From NCBI RefSeq assembly GCF_024158915.1, contig NZ_JAMZGF010000010.1, positions 1 through 64,000 on the forward strand: a stretch of 64,000 nt of DNA, read 5' to 3'. This DNA comes from Chryseobacterium sp. S0630. GTDB lineage: Bacteria; Bacteroidota; Bacteroidia; Flavobacteriales; Weeksellaceae. This document shows positions 35,574 through 45,191 of this stretch, piece after piece (within the stretch, counting starts at the first letter, position 1; every line of letters begins with the position of its first letter). A model generated the notes under the pieces. The model was not told where the DNA came from, did no database searches, and saw only the letters and a program-made list of their open reading frames with translations. A program made the position numbers and the translations under genes.

Positions 35574-35783
35574 AACTCTAATTTTTTAATTTTACTAAAC
35601 AAGAGGATGTAAAAATCATGCCAAGCAAGGGTTTTTCTTGTATTTTAACACTCAAAAAATTCATAAAACAATGAATATCAATATATTAATTTTAACAAAA
35701 TTTAAATATTTGTTTAACAAAAATTATCAAAAAACCACCCTCAAAAAGTGAATTAAAGAAAAAAAGAAAGAAAGCAAGAAGAT

Positions 35784-35905
35784 GTAGGCTGGAAGTAATA
35801 TCCTGTTTATATAAAAACTCACATCTGTTATTATTAAAGTTAAGGAAAATTTCTCCTTCCTGCAGCCATATGTCCCAGCTTCATTCTTCCAGCTTCCAGC
35901 CTAAT
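35784..35905. repeat. Inverted ggctggaag/cttccagcc repeat in a 411-bp gap
   Basis: GTAGGCTGGAAGTAAT at about 35785 and CTTCCAGCTTCCAGCCTAAT near 35886 are inverted, with unrelated AT-rich DNA between them. These words belong to the cttctagc/cttccagc intergenic repeat class. The rest of 35574-35984 is AT-rich and shows no gene. Confidence 0.6.
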
Positions 35906-35984
35906 ACAACAATATTAACAATCCTTAACCCGTTATCATTTTAACCTTTTTCTTCAAAATACATCAAAAAATAAATTCTCCACG

Positions 35985-37364
35985 ATGGCTGATTCATTAT
36001 TAAAAAACAAGCATCTTCTTTGGCGAGCAGGTTTTGGTGTTGGTATTAATCAAATTGATGATTTGAAAAATAAAAACATTAAAACGTTAATGAATGAATT
36101 ATTTAAAGAAGAAAGCTTCATCGAAATCACTTATGACACTCCTGATCCGGTTTCAGCAGCAGATTATATGAACAGTACAGCTCCTGCAGAAAAGAAAAAA
36201 GAAATGCAGCGGATCAACAGGGAACAAAATAACGAACTGAACATTAATTTTCTGAATTCCATCGTTAACAGCAAAGAGCAGATGAAGGAGAAGATGGCGT
36301 TTTTCTGGCATGGGCATTTCGCATCCAGAGTACAAAATCCAAGGTTCAACAAACAGCTTTTGAATACAATCAGAAAAAATGCACTGGGTAGTTTCAAAGA
36401 TTTGCTTTTTGAAGTAAGCCAATCCCCAGCCATGCTTAACTTTCTGAATAATCAACAGAATAAAAAAGATCATCCTAATGAAAATTTCGCCCGTGAGGTA
36501 ATGGAACTCTTTACCATGGGGAGAGGAAATTACACCGAAAAGGACGTAAGAGAAGGAGCAAGAGCATTTACAGGATGGAGCTATGATAAGGAAGGTAATT
36601 TTAAAGAAAGAAAAAATCTTCATGACGAAGACAGCAAAACGTTTTTAGGAAAAACCGGCAACTTTGACGGAAATGATGTTCTCAATATTATTCTGGAACA
36701 AAAAACTACGGCACAATTTATTACAACAAAGATTTACAAATTCTTCGTCAATGAAAAACCTGATCAGGAAATTGTCAGTAAACTCAGCATAAATTTCTAT
36801 AATTCAGGGTATGATATTAAGAAACTGATGACTGAGATATTTTCAAGTACGTGGTTTTATGATCAGAAGAATATCGGAAACCGTATAAAATCTCCGGTAG
36901 AACTGATGGCAGGAATGATGAGAATCCTTCCTATGCATATTCAGAACCCTGAAAACCTCATCGTATACCAGAAATTATTGGGACAAATGCTGCTTTATCC
37001 ACCCAATGTATCAGGATGGCCGAATGGAAAATCATGGATTGACAGCTCTACTTTAATGCTGAGACTTCAGGTTCCACAGATCTGGTCCGGACTTCGCCCT
37101 TTGGAATACAGTCCCCGACAGGATGATGACATAGATATAGGAATGAAATCCCGTGAAACGGCTTTTAACAAAAGCTTTAAAAATCCTAATATCACCATCG
37201 ACTGGAACCGTATTGAAAAGCTTTTCGCTAATAAAAACTGCGAAGATTATCTTCTGCAGAATACTCAAAGTCTCGATATGAATTCTGTAAAGAATTTTTC
37301 AGACAAGAGTATAAAAATGAATGTTATCAATCTGATGTCTACTCCGGAATACCAGTTAATGTAG
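35985..37364 (+). CDS. DUF1800 domain-containing protein
   Basis: 459 aa. DUF1800 motifs: LLWRAGFGVG at the N-terminus, MAFFWHGHFAS, LLFEVSQSPAMLNFLNNQ, NENFAREVMELFTMGRGNYTE split here as NENFAREVMELFTMG and RGNYTE, VREGARAFTGW, and a C-terminal PPNVSGWPNGKSWIDSSTLM. No signal peptide is evident. The family always travels with a DUF1501 protein, encoded here 151 bp downstream. Function not established. Confidence 0.9.
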   Translation: MADSLLKNKHLLWRAGFGVGINQIDDLKNKNIKTLMNELFKEESFIEITYDTPDPVSAADYMNSTAPAEKKKEMQRINREQNNELNINFLNSIVNSKEQMKEKMAFFWHGHFASRVQNPRFNKQLLNTIRKNALGSFKDLLFEVSQSPAMLNFLNNQQNKKDHPNENFAREVMELFTMGRGNYTEKDVREGARAFTGWSYDKEGNFKERKNLHDEDSKTFLGKTGNFDGNDVLNIILEQKTTAQFITTKIYKFFVNEKPDQEIVSKLSINFYNSGYDIKKLMTEIFSSTWFYDQKNIGNRIKSPVELMAGMMRILPMHIQNPENLIVYQKLLGQMLLYPPNVSGWPNGKSWIDSSTLMLRLQVPQIWSGLRPLEYSPRQDDDIDIGMKSRETAFNKSFKNPNITIDWNRIEKLFANKNCEDYLLQNTQSLDMNSVKNFSDKSIKMNVINLMSTPEYQLM

Positions 37365-37374
37365 GGAGAAGATT

Positions 37375-37500
37375 TTAGGTTGCAGGTAGCAGGTAATAGC
37401 TGTCACAGTATAGCTTAACTGCCATCTATTATTATCAAATAAATTTTAATAAATACGACCTAGCACTATAACCTGCAATCTATCACCTGCTACCTTTATC
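37375..37500. repeat. Inverted caggtagcaggt repeat between the DUF1800 and DUF1501 genes
   Basis: AGGTTGCAGGTAGCAGGTAA near 37377 and ACCTGCAATCTATCACCTGC near 37470 form an imperfect inverted pair around an AT-rich centre. The whole 151-bp gap between the gene pair is repeat-derived, so it could act as a partial stem-loop in the shared mRNA. Confidence 0.5.
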
Positions 37501-37515
37501 CTAAAAAACAAAATT

Positions 37516-38700
37516 ATGTTAATCAAAAGAAGAGAATTCCTCAAAATAAGTTCATTGGCCACCGCTTCTATGCTGATGCCCAATTTCCTTAAAGCCATGA
37601 CTCTGGATGAAGCACTGAATCCTAATCAGAATATTCTGGTAGTTCTTCAGTTTACGGGTGGAAATGATGGTTTGAATACCATTATTCCGGCCAAAAATGA
37701 TATTTATTTCAGAGAAAGGAAAACATTGGCTATTCAGGATTCTATACCGCTTACAGATGAGGCAGGAATCAATCCGTCACTCTCCTATTTTAAAGAACTT
37801 TTTGATAACGGAGAACTGTCTGTGATGAATAACGTTGGCTATCCCAATCCGGACAAATCTCATTTCCGAAGTATGGATATCTGGCAATCGGCAAGCAGAA
37901 GCGACCAGTTTTTGGAAACAGGCTGGCTGGGACGTTTTCTGGATGAAGAATGCTATCGTTGTGAGCATCCTACCCAAGCGCTGGAAGTGGATGATATGCT
38001 AAGTCTTGCCTTAAAAGGTGAAAATAATAAAGCTTTTGCCTTTAAAGATCCTAAAAGACTCTACCAAACCAGCCAGGAGAAATATTTTAAATCTCTCTAC
38101 GACCATCATCATGATGATGAAACAGTGTCTTATCTTTACCAGACTTTAGGCTCTACCATCAATAATGCCGATTATATTTTTGAAAAAAGCAAAGCGAAAA
38201 AAACAGAACAGATCTATCCCAATTCTCAATTAGGAAAGGATTTTAAAACTGTAGCTTCTTTGATAAAGTCAGATATCAATACTCAGGTGTATTATCTTTC
38301 TGTAGGAAGTTTTGATACGCATGTTAACCAGAATGACAGACAGAAAAAGTTATTCGATGATATCAATGAAGCGGTAAAGTCATTTGTAGCAGATATGAAA
38401 AGCAATGGACTTTTCAAAAATATACTATTAATGACATTTTCAGAATTTGGTCGTCGTGTAGCTCAGAATGCCAGTAACGGAACGGATCACGGGACAGCTA
38501 ACCAGATGTTTTTTATCAGCGGAAATCTTAAGAAAAAAGGGCTATTGAACGCTCTTCCGGATCTTCAGAATCTGAATGAAGGCGATCTTATCTACAAAGA
38601 AGATTTCAGAAAAGTATATGCTACGATTTTAAAAAACTGGCTCAAAGCGGACTCTTCCAAAGTATTGGGATGGAAAGATGGTATTTATGATTTTGTGTAG
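37516..38700 (+). CDS. DUF1501 domain-containing protein, Tat-type signal
   Basis: 394 aa. MLIKRREFLKISSLATASML is a twin-arginine signal (RREFLK), so the protein is exported folded. DUF1501 motifs: VLQFTGGNDGLNTIIP, NVGYPNPDKSHFRSMDIWQS, SVGSFDTHVNQNDRQ, MTFSEFGRRVAQNASNGTDH and GTANQMFF. The fold is alkaline-phosphatase/sulfatase-like with conserved Asp/His metal-type residues. It is the standard partner of DUF1800 proteins. Substrate unknown. Confidence 0.9.
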   Translation: MLIKRREFLKISSLATASMLMPNFLKAMTLDEALNPNQNILVVLQFTGGNDGLNTIIPAKNDIYFRERKTLAIQDSIPLTDEAGINPSLSYFKELFDNGELSVMNNVGYPNPDKSHFRSMDIWQSASRSDQFLETGWLGRFLDEECYRCEHPTQALEVDDMLSLALKGENNKAFAFKDPKRLYQTSQEKYFKSLYDHHHDDETVSYLYQTLGSTINNADYIFEKSKAKKTEQIYPNSQLGKDFKTVASLIKSDINTQVYYLSVGSFDTHVNQNDRQKKLFDDINEAVKSFVADMKSNGLFKNILLMTFSEFGRRVAQNASNGTDHGTANQMFFISGNLKKKGLLNALPDLQNLNEGDLIYKEDFRKVYATILKNWLKADSSKVLGWKDGIYDFV

Positions 38701-38732
38701 GGAAACCTTAACCTAAACGATAAATAATAAAG

Positions 38733-38942
38733 ATGCTTAGATTCCTGCGTAATGACACAATTGGAATGCTGGCATATCCACACAGTTTGTCATTCCGTAG
38801 GAATCCAGCCACAATAATTCAGGAATGGATATGAAGAGAAAAATTACATTACTTACCAAAATTCTAACAGAAGACTTGAAAATTCCCCTCCCTCGAAGGG
38901 GTGGCGAAAATTCAAAGAATTTTTGACGGGGTGGTTTTCAAC
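38733..38942 (-). repeat. Composite dispersed repeat, copy C
   Basis: Minus-strand copy. The right block is a near-perfect inverted repeat at 38735-38810 (ATTCCTGCGTAATGAC against GTCATTCCGTAGGAAT). The left block GGGGTGGCGAAAATTCAAAG...GACGGGGTGG is at 38900-38935. Together with the small gene below it accounts for the 38701-39279 gap. Confidence 0.88.
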
Positions 38943-38969
38943 GTTCATCAAAAAAATCCATCAACAAAA

Positions 38970-39004
38970 AAAAGAGACTGTACATCCTCATGACAGTCTC
39001 TTTT
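38970..39004 (-). terminator. Terminator of the 45-aa gene
   Basis: Perfect 12-bp stem AAAAGAGACTGT / ACAGTCTCTTTT with an 11-nt loop, 31 bp beyond the stop of the small minus-strand ORF. Its presence supports that ORF being a real transcription unit. Confidence 0.85.
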
Positions 39005-39035
39005 CAATAATTTTAAATTTTAACTACTTATACGT

Positions 39036-39173
39036 TTATGCAGTAATCTGCTTTTTTTCGTTCTCTTTCTCTTCTTGTTTTTTATCTATCTTCTCAGATA
39101 TTTTTTTAACGATATACTCTATCGCCAGCGGTGCTATAATTGCAATTAATGCTTTAAATATTCTTGATTTCAT
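39036..39173 (-). CDS. Small amphipathic/membrane peptide gene, 45 aa
   Basis: ATG at 39173, stop at 39036-39038. The peptide begins MKSRIFKALIAIIAPLAIEY, with a hydrophobic helix at residues 5-22, and continues as a highly charged Lys/Glu helix ending KKQITA. A clean terminator follows. No known family recognised. The shape (short hydrophobic helix plus charged coil) fits a small membrane-associated regulator or a toxin-like peptide; neither is shown. Confidence 0.6.
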   Translation of the reverse strand: MKSRIFKALIAIIAPLAIEYIVKKISEKIDKKQEEKENEKKQITA

Positions 39174-39279
39174 AATTAATTTGGTATTGTTAAGTTAATA
39201 GTACAATTTCCAAGCCAAGATAAAACATGAAAATAAATTATCTTCAATAAAACCTTGTAAATCGGACATTTAAACTAAG

Positions 39280-40295
39280 TTAGTTTTCCTCGGGAACAAT
39301 CAGGCTCTGATAATTTTTACTGCCAGCATTAAACTTCTCTTCCATTTTTAACCTTAGTTTTTTGGGCTTATGCACAATCAGAGAGTCTCCAAACCCAAGC
39401 AAGAGCCTTTCCAGCTCAAAATTGATCTGCACACATATTTTAAACAGCGTTCCGTCACGGTCTTCCTTTAAGATTTCCTGACTTTTATGCAGCGGCTTTG
39501 TTTTCACATAAGGAGCATTTCCCGAATCCACCCAAAAGATCACATTCCTGGGGTCCATTGACTCTGCAACAGTTACTCCCACAATATCTTTAAAATATTC
39601 ATCTCCATCCAGATCCTTGTCAATATAGGGAAGATTGTCATCTGTTTCAATACTTTCCATTCTGTCCAGTGCCAGATTGTACATTTTCTGTTTGTAAAGA
39701 CAGATCAGAAACCAACGGTTGTTGAATTCCTTCAAGAGCTGCGGATGTACCGTAAAAATATTGGATTCTCTTGCTGTAAAGCTTTTATAAAGAATCTTCA
39801 ATACTTTTTTATTAGCAATACTTTCATACAGAATATCAATATGTTCCAACCCTTTTAGCTGTTCATTTTTATCCAGATGGATAATGGATGGCTGGTTGCA
39901 TGAATAGAGTCTTCCAGTTTCTGAATAACCCCATTCATTTCCTTGAACATGGAAAAGTCTTTGAACTGTTTTAAAATCTGAACTGCATTATTCATGGCCT
40001 TCAGATCACTTTCATTCACAGAAATATTATGAATACTGTAATCCGGATCACTGTAACGATAGTATTTCCTTTCATAGACTTCAATAGGAGCTTCATAGCC
40101 GAACTTTTCACTCCGCATATTCTGAAGATCAAGCTGAACAGTTCTCTTACTCACATAAGATTCTTTTCCCTCAAATTCAAATAATGCTTCCGAACATTCA
40201 TCTATGAGATCTTCCAGCGTATATTTCCTGTATTTGTTTTTAAGACATTTATCTAAAGTTTTATACCGGATCAGAGCATTTTTATTGGATGACAT
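39280..40295 (-). pseudogene. WYL-domain transcriptional regulator, interrupted by a frameshift
   Basis: Two minus-strand frames make one protein. 40295-39855 encodes an N-terminal HTH region (TLEDLIDECSEAL, YVSKRTVQLDLQNMR) and linker. 39849-39280 encodes the WYL domain (SFTARESNIFTVHPQLLKEF, NRWFLICLYKQKMYNLALDR) and C-terminal WCX region. The second frame lacks an ATG. Reading across near 39886, a single extra base after the codons for HATSHP restores continuity into IIHLDKNEQLKGLEHIDILY, the expected joining sequence. So the gene carries a one-base deletion or a sequencing error. WYL regulators are known controllers of RtcB and other RNA-repair or defence genes, and this one sits two genes from rtcB. 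Confidence 0.85.
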
Positions 40296-40367
40296 ACCTT
40301 AGTGTTTAATGATTGGGTGTTTTTTAATAAGCAAAACTGCTTTTTATTTCTGCTCTTTTCTTGAAAA

Positions 40368-40703
40368 CTATTTCTCTCTCAAAGCATTTTCATCAAAAGT
40401 AATCCCTTCCCAGCCGAATTTCATAAAGTTTCGGATATTTTGGTGGTCAGTTCCTTCAGGGTTTTTCAAAACATCTTCTCTGTAGAACTCACCAAAAAGC
40501 CAAAGTGTTTGTTCTTTCGTCAAATCCTGAATGCTTGCAAAACTGAAAACCTTGCACGAACCATTATTCTGGCCGGCCTGATTGGTAGTATCTCCGTTTT
40601 GAAAGGCGGTAGGAGTAAATTCATAATGTTCATCAATATGAGCGATCACATCACTAAACTGGATCGTTTCCGGGAAATGTTTTAATTGTTCTAATAATAC
40701 CAT
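40368..40703 (-). CDS. HopJ-family protein
   Basis: 111 aa, full length for the HopJ type III effector family (PF08888). Conserved stretch: FSDVIAHIDEHYEFTPTAF, FQNGDTTNQAGQNNGSCKVF, LTKEQTLWLFGEFYREDVL and GTDHQNIRNFMKFGWEGI. Despite the name, most members are chromosomal proteins of free-living bacteria with no secretion role. It is divergent from rtcB with 157 bp between start codons, so it may share the regulatory region containing the TATTGCGCAATA palindrome. Confidence 0.9.
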   Translation of the reverse strand: MVLLEQLKHFPETIQFSDVIAHIDEHYEFTPTAFQNGDTTNQAGQNNGSCKVFSFASIQDLTKEQTLWLFGEFYREDVLKNPEGTDHQNIRNFMKFGWEGITFDENALREK

Positions 40704-40814
40704 GAGCCTTGTTTTTTTAATTTTATATTATTTTTACGAGTCTGCTAATGTGCATTTTCGTCTTTTTAATTAATTTTTGTAAAAATAATTAAAATTTCTT
40801 TATCTACGCAAAAC

Positions 40815-40842
40815 TATTGCGCAATAATGATATTACTTTGCA
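40815..40842 (+). promoter_or_regulatory. rtcB promoter/operator: TATTGCGCAATA palindrome and TTACTTTGCA
   Basis: A perfect 12-bp palindrome TATTGCGCAATA at 40815-40826, then 6 bp, then TTACTTTGCA at 40833-40842, which is one base from the TAnnTTTG -7 element. Measured from the core ATTGCGCA (40816-40823) the spacing to TTACTTTG is 9 bp. The same core with the same 9-bp spacing occurs upstream of the nucleotidyltransferase operon (48586-48612). The palindrome is too close to the -7 element to be the standard -33 box, so it is probably an operator or an alternative promoter element. Confidence 0.7.
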
Positions 40843-40854
40843 TCATCAAAATGA

Positions 40855-42243
<1,389 letters not shown>

Positions 42244-42270
42244 TTTTAATAGTATGTTCCAACCTAATGT

Positions 42271-42307
42271 TCAAACCTAACGGGTTTTAGAAACCCGTAA
42301 GGTTTGA
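42271..42307 (+). repeat. Long hairpin after rtcB
   Basis: A 17-bp stem with one mismatch (TCAAACCTAACGGGTTT-tag-AAACCCGTAAGGTTTGA) and no T run, so not a standard terminator. AACCTNACGGGTTT words are frequent in flavobacterial intergenic DNA as I recall, so this may be a dispersed palindromic element. Confidence 0.75.
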
Positions 42308-42362
42308 ATAAAAACAATAACCAAAATTTCACAGCACTAAAAAGTTATTTTTAAAAAAAATT

Positions 42363-42530
42363 AAAGGCACAGAAAGTTCCTATATTTCCAGATTTACTTT
42401 CCGCCTTTTTACAAATTATAAGGCAAAGGGAGTTCCTATATTTTTTGGATAAATCACTCCCCGCTTTTTATAAACTATAGGTAAAAGGAGTTCCTATACC
42501 CTTCACTTTTAATGAATCTACTCCTCACTT
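42363..42530 (+). ncRNA. Three tandem structured hairpins (candidate small RNAs) between rtcB and the 584-aa gene
   Basis: Three units of about 52-60 nt begin at 42363, 42420 and 42479. Each folds as outer stem, AAA-like/C interior loop, 6-bp inner stem, and an 18-28-nt loop starting TCCTATA. Outer stems: AAAGGC/GCCTTT, AAGGC/GCTTT, AGGT/ACTT. Inner stems: GAAAGT/ACTTTC (42372-42377 with 42396-42401), GGGAGT/ACTCCC (42428-42433 with 42456-42461), AGGAGT/ACTCCT (42486-42491 with 42520-42525). Stem sequences differ but pairing is kept, which is covariation within one array. T-rich tracts follow each unit. They may be processed RNAs acting with RtcB or its neighbour, in the manner of Y RNAs beside Ro/RtcB in other bacteria, or serial attenuators. 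Confidence 0.75.
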
Positions 42531-42549
42531 ATTTTTTAAAATTAAAACA

Positions 42550-44304
42550 ATGAAAACACTACAATTATTCAATGCTGTACTGGCCAGAAAATCTGATGAA
42601 AAGCCATTTATTTCTAATGATGGATTCATCATTGAACCAGATGCTTTATGGGCAAAAAATGAAATCATTTCTTTTTATGCAAAAGAAAAACTGAATGGTA
42701 ATGATTTGAATAAAACCTTTCATAAATCCTGGGAGAAAATAAAGAATACTTCCAGAATTGACTTATTTTTTGAACAGATCACTCATTATATTTCAACCTA
42801 TGGAAGCGATTTTCAAAATGAAATCTATATTCCCAATGAAATCTTGAATGTTCCTGATATGAAGCTGGTTTTTAAAGTTATCAAAGCCTACTCTGTGGAA
42901 GAAATGCAGGAAAAATGTCTTGCTCTTTTAAGATCAGGTATTGCTTTAAAAGAAGAAACCATTGATGATTTGCTTTCTATTTTACATACGGAGCTGGAAT
43001 ATGATTTTACCGGAAAAGAAAACATCAGAAATAAAGAAGCGGTTATAAAAATTGCTGACCTTTATAATATCTATCCTGAAAATCCGGTTGAGTTTTTCCG
43101 TTATGTTATTTATAAAACAACCAATACAACGCTTTTAATCAAAAACGATGATTTGATTGATTTAATCAAGCAGAGTAATTTCAATCCGACATCCTTATTT
43201 GAAAGCTTTGGAATGGAAAAAATGGCGGAAATTTTCAACAGATTTAAACCATTATTTCTGGCTTATAAAAACAGAGCACCAAAACCGATTAACAAAATAT
43301 CAAAATTATCTAAGACTCATCATAAGCCACTGATTTCAAACCCTTTGAATGACGCTACAAATACTCTATTGGAAAACAGCGATTGGCACTGGCTGGAAAA
43401 CGCGACACCGTTTGCGTTATTCAAAGCATTGTCAGCATGTTACTCCAGGATGTATGGCCAGGATACCTTTGTCTACAGAGTCCGAAACGGAAAATCATGG
43501 ACTAAAAAAGGTAAGGAAACTTACGTGAATCAGTTCAATTATGATTTCATTCTTGACTTTTTGAAACTGAAGTATGAAAACCTATCCGGAAAGAAGTTCT
43601 ATTTCCCTGAGAATATAGAATTTGCGTTACCAACTTCTGAAAAGATGTTTGTTGGAAACATTCCTACCGGAACCCGTTTTTATGCTGAAAGACTGGCTGT
43701 AGGTATTTATTGGGAAGACCAATGGGGTGCTAATGACCTTGACCTTTCAGGATTGAATATCGCTGGAAAAATTGGTTGGAATGCCGCTTATAATCATGGT
43801 AACGGACAATTGATGTACTCCGGAGATATGACGTCTGCTCCCAACGGTGCGGTGGAATATCTTTATGCCAATAAAGGTCTTTGTGAACCAACACTTGTCA
43901 TGAACAACGTTTTCAGTGGAGATGCCAACTGTGGATATAAAATTGTGATCGGAAAAGGAGATGATATTTCCTACGATTATATGATGAATCCTAATCATCT
44001 CTTTGCTGAGGCCAGATGTAATTCTGTTCAGAAGCAAATGATTCTGGGAATGCTGGTGACAAAGAACGAAAAGCAATGTTTCGTACTGTTGAATTTCGGA
44101 GCAGGACATTCACATGTTTCAGGAAATAGCCAGGTTTCCATGATGGCTACAACGGCATTGTATCAGCAATGGTATGAAGCGATGCCTTTCAATGAGCTTA
44201 TCAAAGAACTTGGAGGTGAGATTACCACAGAAAAAGCGGAAGCTGATTTTGATTTCTCACTGGAAAGCCTGGAAAAAGACAGTTTTATCAGAATTTTTAA
44301 ATAA
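42550..44304 (+). CDS. Large protein of unknown function downstream of rtcB, C-terminal TerD-like region
   Basis: 584 aa, no signal peptide. Residues 1-270 look entirely alpha-helical (FHKSWEKIKNTSRIDLFFEQ, VEEMQEKCLALLRSG), then a basic linker near 265-285. Residues about 400-580 are beta-rich with GNIPTGTRFYAERLAVGIYW, ANDLDLSGLNIAGKIGW, YSGDMTSAPNGAVEYLYAN and SGDANCGYKIVIGKGDD. The xxDLDLS...SGDMT...GAVEY succession resembles TerD-type beta-sandwiches; this is a weak, motif-level call. Its place after rtcB is where other bacteria have the TROVE protein Ro60/Rsr, but no vWA MIDAS (DxSxS) is seen, so it is not an obvious Ro60. It could bind the hairpin RNAs encoded just upstream. Confidence 0.7.
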   Translation: MKTLQLFNAVLARKSDEKPFISNDGFIIEPDALWAKNEIISFYAKEKLNGNDLNKTFHKSWEKIKNTSRIDLFFEQITHYISTYGSDFQNEIYIPNEILNVPDMKLVFKVIKAYSVEEMQEKCLALLRSGIALKEETIDDLLSILHTELEYDFTGKENIRNKEAVIKIADLYNIYPENPVEFFRYVIYKTTNTTLLIKNDDLIDLIKQSNFNPTSLFESFGMEKMAEIFNRFKPLFLAYKNRAPKPINKISKLSKTHHKPLISNPLNDATNTLLENSDWHWLENATPFALFKALSACYSRMYGQDTFVYRVRNGKSWTKKGKETYVNQFNYDFILDFLKLKYENLSGKKFYFPENIEFALPTSEKMFVGNIPTGTRFYAERLAVGIYWEDQWGANDLDLSGLNIAGKIGWNAAYNHGNGQLMYSGDMTSAPNGAVEYLYANKGLCEPTLVMNNVFSGDANCGYKIVIGKGDDISYDYMMNPNHLFAEARCNSVQKQMILGMLVTKNEKQCFVLLNFGAGHSHVSGNSQVSMMATTALYQQWYEAMPFNELIKELGGEITTEKAEADFDFSLESLEKDSFIRIFK

Positions 44305-44312
44305 ATTCCATG

Positions 44313-44346
44313 ACGTCATCTGATGGTATCAGGTGGCGTTTTTTTG
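44313..44346 (+). terminator. Terminator of the rtcB downstream gene
   Basis: 12-bp stem ACGTCATCTGAT-ggt-ATCAGGTGGCGT, with three G-T pairs, followed by seven or more T. It begins 9 bp after the stop at 44304. Confidence 0.88.
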
Positions 44347-44372
44347 TGGAATGTTATAGGAAAAATGTTGGA

Positions 44373-44580
44373 TAACCACCCCGTCAAAAATTCTTTGAAT
44401 TTTCGCCACCCCTCCGAGAGAGGGGAATTTTTACATCTTCAGTTGGGAGGTTGGTCAGGATTGTACTGTTTCTGTATGTTTTTTTACGGGATTGGGGCTG
44501 GATTCCTACGGAATGCCAAACTGTGTGGATAGACCGTCATTGTAATTGTTTTATTCCGTAGGAATCAAGCCTACAAAGTG
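44373..44580 (+). repeat. Composite dispersed repeat, copy D
   Basis: The left block AACCACCCCGTCAAAAATTC...GCCACCCCTCC is at 44378-44415. The right block, an inverted repeat GATTCCTACGGAATGCCAAA...TTATTCCGTAGGAATC, is at 44499-44570. A further short palindrome AACGGACT-aa-AGTCCGTT lies at about 44593-44610. These fill the gap before cobC. Confidence 0.88.
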
Positions 44581-44636
44581 TAATCTTTAACAAACGGACT
44601 AAAGTCCGTTCCTATTGAATAAAACTTTTACCGTAA

Positions 44637-45191
44637 TTATACATTCACCTTCTTCACTGAAAAAACTCCTTCATTCACTTGAATAATCACTTTCCTTCCA
44701 TAATCAATCTGAATACTGAACATATTCTCCAATGGAAACTGAAGCACCGTCTGAAGGATCAGACGAATGACTCCGGCATGAGTGATAAGAAGTACTTTAT
44801 TTATGTCTTTTTTCTGAATCAATTCTTGCCAAAAGCTGAGAACGCGGGTTTGCATTTCTAGAAGACTTTCACCGCCTGAGGTTTTTACACTCACAAAATC
44901 CTGATACCAAGGATTGATTTCGTCTTCAGGAATATCTGTCCATTTTTTCATTTCCCAGTTCCCGAAATTCATTTCGCGAAGTCTTTCGTCTGTCTGATAA
45001 TCAAACTTAAAAAAATCAGCTAAAAGACGGCAGCGTTGGGAAGGACTTGAAATAATTATATCATAACCCCTGTCTATCTCCAACGTTTTAAAATCTTCAG
45101 TGAAATCTTTACGTAAAGGCATTTCAGCAAAACCATAACACCGATTTTCCGGATTGTCTACAGCGGTATGACGGATTACATGAATTTCCAT
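44637..45191 (-). CDS. cobC: Alpha-ribazole phosphatase
   Basis: 184-aa histidine phosphatase. Motif VIRHTAVDNP with the phospho-His near residue 7, SSPSQRCRLLADFF, LREMNFGNWE and LITHAGVIRLIL with the second His. It removes phosphate from alpha-ribazole phosphate during assembly of the cobalamin lower ligand. RHT (rather than RHG) and the overlap of 16 bp with cobS support the CobC assignment over other histidine phosphatases. Confidence 0.85.
   Translation of the reverse strand: MEIHVIRHTAVDNPENRCYGFAEMPLRKDFTEDFKTLEIDRGYDIIISSPSQRCRLLADFFKFDYQTDERLREMNFGNWEMKKWTDIPEDEINPWYQDFVSVKTSGGESLLEMQTRVLSFWQELIQKKDINKVLLITHAGVIRLILQTVLQFPLENMFSIQIDYGRKVIIQVNEGVFSVKKVNV

Noticed and set aside
35574..35984. 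Possible small gene in the 411-bp gap
   Set aside because: Only AT-rich DNA and inverted cttccagc repeats are seen, with no frame of convincing composition.
38923..39198. Plus-strand 91-aa ORF starting MTGWFSTF
   Set aside because: Its start is translated from the composite repeat and the rest is antisense to the better supported 45-aa gene with terminator.
42550..44304. Ro60/TROVE protein
   Set aside because: Position beside rtcB fits, but no vWA MIDAS (DxSxS) or TROVE sequence motifs can be seen.
44323..44532. 69-aa ORF after the 584-aa gene
   Set aside because: It overlaps the terminator and composite repeat copy D, with no protein-like features.
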